DNA from: Ophiodon elongatus
Lineage: Eukaryota > Chordata > Actinopteri > Perciformes > Hexagrammidae
Length of the DNA: 64,000 nucleotides
Assembly: GCA_016806645.1 (NCBI GenBank)
Contig: JACSYO010001985.1
Coordinates: forward strand, 216,001-280,000
Reading direction: 5' to 3'
Part shown: piece by piece, positions 59,901-64,000 of the stretch
Layout: each line of letters opens with the position of its first letter
Numbering within the stretch: position 1 is the stretch's first letter
The notes under the pieces: generated by a model
Seen by the model: only the letters and a program-made list of their open reading frames with translations
Database searches by the model: none
What the model was told of the DNA's origin: nothing
Made by a program: the position numbers and the translations under genes

Positions 59901-60829
59901 ATGAAACTTTTTAATATAGCAACAAATTTGATGAAAATGTCAATGGGAATTAGAATTAAAATCAATAATGTATATAGTATATGAACATTGAATTGGCCCG
60001 ATTGTCAGCGATACCCGATCCAGCTATTTGAGTCAGTATCAGTATCTATATAGCAAATGTCCGACATCTGAATCGGTGTATAGTTTTTAATCTGAAACTA
60101 TTAGTTGATTAATCTGGCAACAGAAATTTTATTTGCCAGTTATGTTTTCTATTAATTAGTCCTTAAAGCCACTTTTAAAGCAAATACAATTTAAAAAAAT
60201 AGAGTCTCTTAGAGAGGATTCACTGTTTTTGTTTGTTTTAAACCATTGTAAACTCAATAATCTTGCCTTATTTACTGCTGGTTTTTGGTCACTCAAAAAT
60301 AACACAAATTTGACAAAATAAAAAGGGACTCTGGGGAAATGTGATTTCCTGCATGAGATTTTGCATTTTTCACAATTCTTCTGACATTTTCAAGACCCGA
60401 ACAATAGAAAAATGTATTGAGAAAATGGTTTGCAGATGTATTGATAAAGAAAGCAATTGTTAGTTGCAGCCCTAAATGTTTTACCAAAAGCAGAAAAGAA
60501 AGGTATTTTTATACAAAAAACACTCATTGACATACATTTGGCATAAAGCAAGAAATAGCTGAACAATTAATTCAAGGGACTGTAGATGAAAACTTGTACA
60601 TTGTATTTCTTATTTCCTTTACAAATTATTATTTTCAGCCATTTTGTTGAGAACAACCCTGCTGTCATTTGCTAATGAAAATCATTTTGTTTGTATTTTT
60701 AGTTTGAAGAGCCTAAAACAGCGTCTACACGATTCTGGTGAGGTCACGGTGAACTTTGAACTGGACGCCATCAAGCCCCCCACAGGTTTTTGTTGTAAAA
60801 CAAAACAGGATGCAATATTGAATAAATAA
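43852..60829 (+). CDS. Truncated tandem paralogue of znf638, copy B, whole span
   Basis: Same order and strand as copy A. Exons read: 43852-45651, 45851-45912, 46062-46289, 46493-46833, 47652-47902, 48388-48522, 49790-49888, 50019-50053, a damaged linker exon at 50296-50715, 52845-53205, 53297-53331, 54401-54532, 55077-55205, 55502-55540, 55848-55973, 56057-56186, 56495-56665, 56805-56839, 57642-57806, 57921-58055, 58407-58445, 58547-58687, 59407-59501, 59661-59684, 60703-60829. Apart from the linker all phases fit and frames are open. It lacks copy A's YPDW exon, the 45-bp exon, and everything after RRM5: acidic domain, AT-hooks and C-terminal finger. It could be a truncated RNA-binding protein, a 5' fragment ending in the frameshifted linker, or a young pseudogene; a direct splice from 49888 to 52845 would keep the frame. 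Confidence 0.65.
45851..47902 (+). CDS. Copy B exons 2-5: zinc finger half, RS domain, linker
   Basis: Exon 45851-45912 encodes DWVSHQNTSLHIDNC (finger histidines). The YPDW exon of copy A is reduced to an unusable trace near 45985-46015. Exons 46062-46289 and 46493-46833 encode the RS domain with several SR dipeptides and fewer decamer repeats than A. Exon 47652-47902 encodes the SLSKQSDLETLIRSLAPIIL helix and a Ser/Lys-rich tail, ending at a normal GT donor (aag|gttggt) followed by a (GT)n tract. Phases 2, 2, 1, 0 match copy A. Confidence 0.78.
47939..48255 (-). mobile_element. Solo LTR, family 2, minus orientation
   Basis: Its reverse complement matches 59001-59340 over the whole length: shared segments include gttgagacattggctacaga, tcgttgtgaatctctccctt and actttatccatttcttaact, with an AATAAA in the right place. 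Ends tgttgtgg... on the + strand. It lies in the copy B intron before RRM1; copy A's intron has no such insert. Confidence 0.75.
48388..49888 (+). CDS. Copy B exons 6-7: RRM1
   Basis: Exons 48388-48522 (135 bp) and 49790-49888 (99 bp), both phase 0 and open. VKLKGIHSSVSRNDVLAALE and the strand FLLFPSQME correspond to the first half of RRM1; AVVCFEKEEDAGKLKSLKSL to the second half. The 1.27-kb intron between them holds a poly-G tract near 48560 and a dispersed repeat at 48800-49390. Confidence 0.78.
48800..49400. repeat. Dispersed repeat block, copy 1 (in copy B intron)
   Basis: Positions 48980-49090 (gctgtcatattactgcattg, acaatatagtaa, cccacaatgctttgca) are repeated at about 51540-51660, and 49300-49390 (tgagccagggaatgaaacct and on) at about 52384-52470. 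Both segments thus occur twice in copy B introns, in the same order and orientation, about 2.5-3 kb apart. None is in copy A. Confidence 0.6.
50019..50053 (+). CDS. Copy B exon 8: short linker exon
   Basis: 35 bp (acceptor tttacag, donor gac|gtaaga, phase 2), homologous to copy A exon 10. Copy A's preceding 45-bp exon 9 is absent here, an in-frame loss. Confidence 0.7.
50296..50715 (+). pseudogene. Copy B linker exon, damaged first part
   Basis: Homologous to the 5' part of copy A exon 11. The acceptor is lost: copy A has gttcacag|aaaacctgcc, copy B gttcacaaaaaacctgcc. A cryptic ag at 50310-50311 would keep the frame. A net 2-bp deletion around 50570-50585 then shifts the frame relative to copy A and ends it at the TGA at 50631-50633, while the original frame continues legibly (KESETTVQEAV) after the shift. 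Homology stops at about 50715, at a sequence that would serve as a donor (gaaaaa|gtaaag). Confidence 0.75.
51092..51336 (+). pseudogene. Duplicated linker exons in copy B (extra copy)
   Basis: 51092-51191 (acceptor ccccag, donor aataa|gtaaga, phase 0 in and 1 out) and 51302-51336 (35 bp, phase 1 in and 0 out) mirror the exons at 52845-53205 and 53297-53331. Both are open and have usable splice sites, so they could be spliced instead of the second set, but would give a much shorter linker. Confidence 0.5.
51720..52090. other. LTR-like debris and no gene
   Basis: Positions about 51715-51900 (gtggaaattgtgttatc, gaatttgtctttgt, tttattatttgc) resemble 41478-41640 in the spacer, suggesting another LTR-like repeat family. 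The boundaries are not resolved and no coding potential is seen. Confidence 0.35.
52845..53331 (+). CDS. Copy B linker exons, second part
   Basis: 52845-53205 (361 bp) matches the acidic second half of copy A exon 11 (AEDAEPVEIGQMGAEAVEPIEV against A's KDAEPVEIRETGVEAEEPMEV) and runs straight into a stretch matching copy A exon 12 (TPLTVGERIEKHLRQDRI), so the intron between them is gone. 53297-53331 is the counterpart of exon 13. Phases 0, 1 and 0 fit RRM2. The ASPATPQ repeat is missing. Confidence 0.65.
53332..54400 (+). other. Copy B intron before RRM2
   Basis: About 1.07 kb without recognisable exon or named repeat. Two acceptors precede RRM2, at 54378-54379 and 54399-54400, and both keep the frame. 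Confidence 0.5.
54401..55540 (+). CDS. Copy B RRM2 and connector
   Basis: Exons 54401-54532, 55077-55205 and 55502-55540. LLITNLPEYHDGCYTEEDLAK and AFFVVPAVGIMHEIMMASARD correspond to copy A's RRM2 halves, and IGFYKSLMALMHF is the connector. I count 14 differences in the first 44 residues against copy A, yet no break in frame or splice sites. Confidence 0.78.
55848..56839 (+). CDS. Copy B RRM3 and following linker
   Basis: Exons 55848-55973, 56057-56186, 56495-56665, 56805-56839, identical in length to copy A's four exons. RIVFIKNISLRESRELREVL and VFVEFKTIRDADRLGVWYSL mark the RRM; a Pro-rich linker follows. All splice sites are canonical and the frame is open. Confidence 0.8.
57621..58072 (+). 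CDS. Copy B RRM4 exons inside a block nearly identical to copy A
   Basis: Exons 57642-57806 and 57921-58055. Over 452 bp (copy A 23012-23463) I find two differences: one gives R in A and G in B within the FPA(R/G)NYKHEDV stretch, and one lies in the 114-bp intron. Homology drops abruptly at both ends. The protein fold is RRM4, as in copy A. Confidence 0.85.
58387..58737 (+). CDS. Copy B connector and RRM5 first exon, second near-identical block
   Basis: Exons 58407-58445 (39 bp) and 58547-58687 (141 bp) with the intron and flanks. Against copy A 24519-24870 I find two differences; one changes A to V in GVVME(A/V)VAS, the other is silent. Homology ends about 50 bp into the following intron. 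Confidence 0.85.
59001..59340 (+). mobile_element. Solo LTR, family 2, plus orientation
   Basis: Opposite-orientation partner of 47939-48255. Starts tgtgtgtgcgtaactg, contains a TATA-like tgtataaatgatg near 59150 and aagaaataaagg near 59245, and ends near cttccaaaac. It lies in the copy B intron before the last RRM5 exons; copy A's matching intron lacks it. Confidence 0.75.
59407..60829 (+). CDS. Copy B RRM5 end and truncated last exon
   Basis: Exon 59407-59501 shares its first 50 bp almost exactly with copy A 25337-25386 and then differs completely (YKHRFFFRTKNAVIW). Exon 59661-59684 is 24 bp as in A. The last exon, 60703-60829, starts SLKSLKQRLHDSGE like copy A exon 27, then diverges after a Pro-Pro and stops at TAA 60827-60829. 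That stop overlaps AATAAA (60821-60826), so the copy ends here and none of the acidic, AT-hook or zinc-finger parts follow in the next 3 kb. Confidence 0.75.
60821..60826 (+). terminator. AATAAA overlapping the stop of copy B
   Basis: The polyadenylation hexamer lies within the last codons. Used as a signal it would give almost no 3' UTR, or cleavage about 15-25 bp downstream. Confidence 0.45.
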
Positions 60830-61760
60830 AACAAAATGCTTGATACAACCTACCAACTTTTCTCTTGTTTATCTGAAAGTACTTTTCACTCATCTTATGC
60901 TCGATAAATAAGAAGTATCGTAAACACTCACCAAGGCTGACAGAGCCTCCAAAGAAATATTTATATACTACATATATATCCATCTGTTTTTTTTCTTTCT
61001 TTTAACTTATAAGTTTAACTTTCTTTACGTAAGGAAACCTTCTTACTGCTTTGAATTGTGTTTTTTTTAAGTCTTTTTCACACCGAAAGTGAAAGAATAA
61101 GCCTAAAATATTGTCATAAGTCATACGAATACATCTAAGCAGCACATTTAATTAACGGGATACACACATTTAATTATAGTCATATCTCCTCGTGCCTTAA
61201 ATGGAGCAGTAATATTATAGATATGTTCAATATGTCTGACGGTGATGACGAAAACCTGAATTTGTAGTCATTTTAACTGTGGAATACTTTGAATCAATCA
61301 ATTACTGCATCAAAACATATGCTGTGTTATCTTTTATGAACTTTTTTTCTCAAGATTCACATTTAAGTATTTTGATATATATTAATAGAACACTAATTAC
61401 CTATATATGTAAATGTTTTATCCCATCACAGTTCATCTTAGTTAACAAAGTAACTTTTAAAAACAGTTGTATAGAAAATCAGAACTCATGAATAAAAGTA
61501 TTATGTAGAAATATGTTTAATCTCAGAACAATGTGTCTGCAGTGTCTCTGCTACATCAATAATACAATATTAAACATTTTACACAACTGGGTGAAAAAAA
61601 TAATACAATTTGATGTTATTCTACATTCATATTAACACAAATGTTTAGATGTAGGAAATGCATCGTCTCATACGCTTTGAAATCATGTTGCTTTTTGTAT
61701 CCTACCGAAACATCAGAAACGGAATGTGCTCCCTCTCTTTAAATTATGTTTTATTGTTTT
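60830..61760. other. AT-rich downstream DNA, no gene seen
   Basis: No exon, repeat family or RNA gene could be supported. Confidence 0.5.
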
Positions 61761-61824
61761 TTAAATGTGTGCTAAATTTGGATGCATAGTTGGCTGGCGA
61801 TCGACAGCTCAGATTTCTGCTTGA

Positions 61825-62016
61825 TTGCAGTACGGCCCAGAACGGGCAGAGGGCGCCGTTTCTCCAGATCAAACTGAGTTTAAGCTTTCAGAGTTGCTAT
61901 CGATGGAATATTGTCACTTTCATTTTCATGAGCAAGATGGCAAAACAGGAAGCAATGGGACTGATGGAGAATGTGCGCTTAATACTGGTACTTTTCTTTT
62001 GCGCACAGTCGTGAAA
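61825..62016 (+). other. Open segment resembling a terminal exon, unassigned
   Basis: After a possible acceptor (gattgcag at about 61828) a frame runs through YGPERAEGAVSPDQTEFKLS and on to a TGA at about 62014, directly before AATAAA at 62018-62023. The residue composition looks like protein but I recognise no family. It may be a chance frame or the last exon of an unknown gene or retrocopy. Confidence 0.25.
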
Positions 62017-62761
62017 TAAATAATCTTCAGCATTGTCTCTTGTGGTATGGTAATAAAGATATAATTGTATTATATTATTAAATTGAATACAATTTTGAGA
62101 TAACTTTTGGGGGGATATCATTCAAACCATTGCATAGGGGTACTTTGCAAAGGCAGCCTTATAATAAAAACCTATAAGTTCAGTGTGATGCTGAATCTGC
62201 AGGACATCCATTTACCGTTTACAATAAACTACTGAGGGAGCTGTTGAGTCAACTGTATGATCATTTTGAAGGAGTTTGTTCAGTTGTATTATACTTATAC
62301 TAACAGATGTTTTTTATAATTTTGTCCATACCATGTATATCAATGAGGGCAGGCTAAATACCAGAAAATCCTCTTTGTAAGTTATTACAGTGGTCCATTC
62401 TGTAACATTAGAGGCACAAATATATCAACCAAAATGACCAAAAATGGTCAGGTGTAGGAAGTACTCAGATCCTTTACTAAAGTAAAAGTAGTAATACCAC
62501 AATCTAAATATACTCTGTTACAAGATAAATACATATTTCTGCAGGGCATATTGGAATAAGAGAATGCATGCTCAACAAACACCACAAATATGTACGGGGT
62601 ACCAAGGAACCAAAACACTGATTAGAGGCCTTCATTTTAACTAATTAACTAATTAATTATTAAAATGATTGTGGTTCTCCTCTATAAATGACAAGATAAG
62701 TAGGAGTAGCACATTCAGAAGAGACCAAACCTTTCGAGTTGAACAACACGGGACCACTCTT

Positions 62762-62942
62762 GTGTTTTTTTCCGAGCTGTGGCTTGTTTTTCTTCGACCA
62801 TCTTCCATCAGCTCTGAAGTCAATTGGGAGAAGATTCGATTACACCGGCGTCTCCGGAGAGGAGCGTTTATATGATCAATATGATCTCATTGATATGACG
62901 GAAGAAGCTGTTCTAATGCAGTCAGTGTCATTTATGTTGGAG
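62762..62942 (+). other. Open segment resembling an internal exon, unassigned
   Basis: A frame from about 62740 reads through SALKSIGRRFDYTGVSGEER and MTEEAVLMQSVSFMLE to a plausible donor (ttggag|gtaaat at 62942). The sequence is less AT-rich than its surroundings and looks coding, but I cannot name the protein. Confidence 0.25.
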
Positions 62943-63424
62943 GTAAATTCCTCTTAATAAAATGTAAAAATACTTGCATATACATCCCTTATTCTCATCC
63001 CTAGCAGGTGTCCCTTCACAAGCGCATGTCGAGAGCAACGTACGTTTCTGCAAACCACAAGATGGGTTGAACTTTTACATTTCTGAACAAAAAAATAGAC
63101 GTTTCTGAGAAATATTTCATGTCAGCCTCGTATCATGTGCATTGTGAAACGTTTGGTGAGGTTTAGGCAACAAAATGACTCGGTTAAGGTTAAAAAATAT
63201 CATGGTTTGTGTTCAAATAATGACGTAACAAGGTGAGGTAACATAAGAAGGTAACATAACAAGGTTGTATAACAACGTGCACAACAAACAGCATTATATA
63301 TGGTACAAACCATCTTTTCTATTTGTTGAGATTAATATATTTTTGTGCTTACTCCCTGATATAAATACATTTAATAAACTAAACTAATAATGTAACAACT
63401 CTGAATAAATGACAACCCCTCATA

Positions 63425-63530
63425 GTGTAACAACGTTACGTTAAACAGAGTTACGTTAAACAGAGTTACGTGAAACAACGTTAAGTTAAACAATGTTGAG
63501 TTAAACAATGTTAAGTAAAACAGTTCAGTA
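63425..63530. repeat. Short tandem repeat, about 15 bp
   Basis: Six or so imperfect units of gttacgttaaacaga/gttaagttaaacaat. Nothing else is seen from 62950 to 64000. Confidence 0.7.
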
Positions 63531-64000
63531 AAATGGCGTCAGAACAAAGTAACTTACAATGACAGTATGTACAATGACGTGGAAGTCAGTTTACTTTTGG
63601 TTTCACGTGGGACACGAACATCGGCCTCCTGGGTGAAAGTCCTGTGTTTGTTTTATACCAATTTATTTTCATACCATGCAAGTGTGGGGCCCACAGTAAT
63701 GTTGGACACAATAATAAGAACTGGACATGGACACCCCCCACATTCTCATGTATTTATATTTTTATTGATTGTTAATTGTTAATTGTTTTGTTTATTCACC
63801 TGACATGTGTTCATCTGCAATAGAAACTGAAATGGTTTCGGAAGGTAATATTTGGGCTGATGTGAGTGTATTTCTGTGCTTTCAGGTGGGTAAAACTGGT
63901 GAAAACTGTATAAAAGTAGCGACACAGATGTATCTGTATTTATAATTATATATGAATATAAATATAAATATATGTATATGAGAAGAGAATGTTCACTTCC

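Overview
The window is vertebrate nuclear DNA, almost certainly from a ray-finned fish. It has GT-AG introns, CA/GT and TA microsatellites, a tRNA-derived SINE, hAT-like and other inverted-repeat elements and several LTR families. Its genes are small exons in large introns, nearly all on the + strand. Nothing bacterial was seen.

One gene family dominates. Copy A (about 7.7-34.3 kb) is a znf638 orthologue (zinc finger protein 638, NP220; family of MATR3 and RBM20). I resolve 35 coding exons whose splice phases all agree, giving about 3,708 codons from the ATG at 8032. Domain order: Q-rich and proline-rich N-terminus; a matrin-type zinc finger split over two exons; an RS domain with a 10-residue tandem repeat; RRM1; a basic and acidic linker; two RRM pairs with parallel exon layouts; a very large acidic exon with about twelve Y-x-I-x-D-S motifs, two AT-hook cores and an arginine/acidic 8-mer repeat; VTLDE/VTVDE acidic motifs; and a C-terminal matrin-type zinc finger.

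Copy B (43.7-60.8 kb) is a tandem paralogue in the same orientation. It keeps the N-terminus, first zinc finger, RS region and all five RRM-like units with matching exon sizes. It ends just after RRM5 at a stop codon overlapping AATAAA, so it lacks the acidic domain, AT-hooks and second zinc finger. Its central linker exon is damaged: lost acceptor AG, a frameshift, an insertion and an internal exon duplication. It may be a dying gene, or a truncated product that bypasses this exon. RRM4 and part of RRM5, with their introns, are almost identical to copy A while neighbouring exons differ by about 30% in protein, which points to recent gene conversion.

The 1-7.7 kb region holds repeats, microsatellites, a minisatellite and a candidate promoter/first exon with an ETS-type site. 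The 34.3-43.7 kb spacer is a nest of LTR fragments, with a SINE inside one LTR, an AT-rich element and a short gag-like zinc-knuckle remnant 1 kb upstream of copy B. The 60.8-64 kb end has two short open segments that could be exons of something I cannot name.
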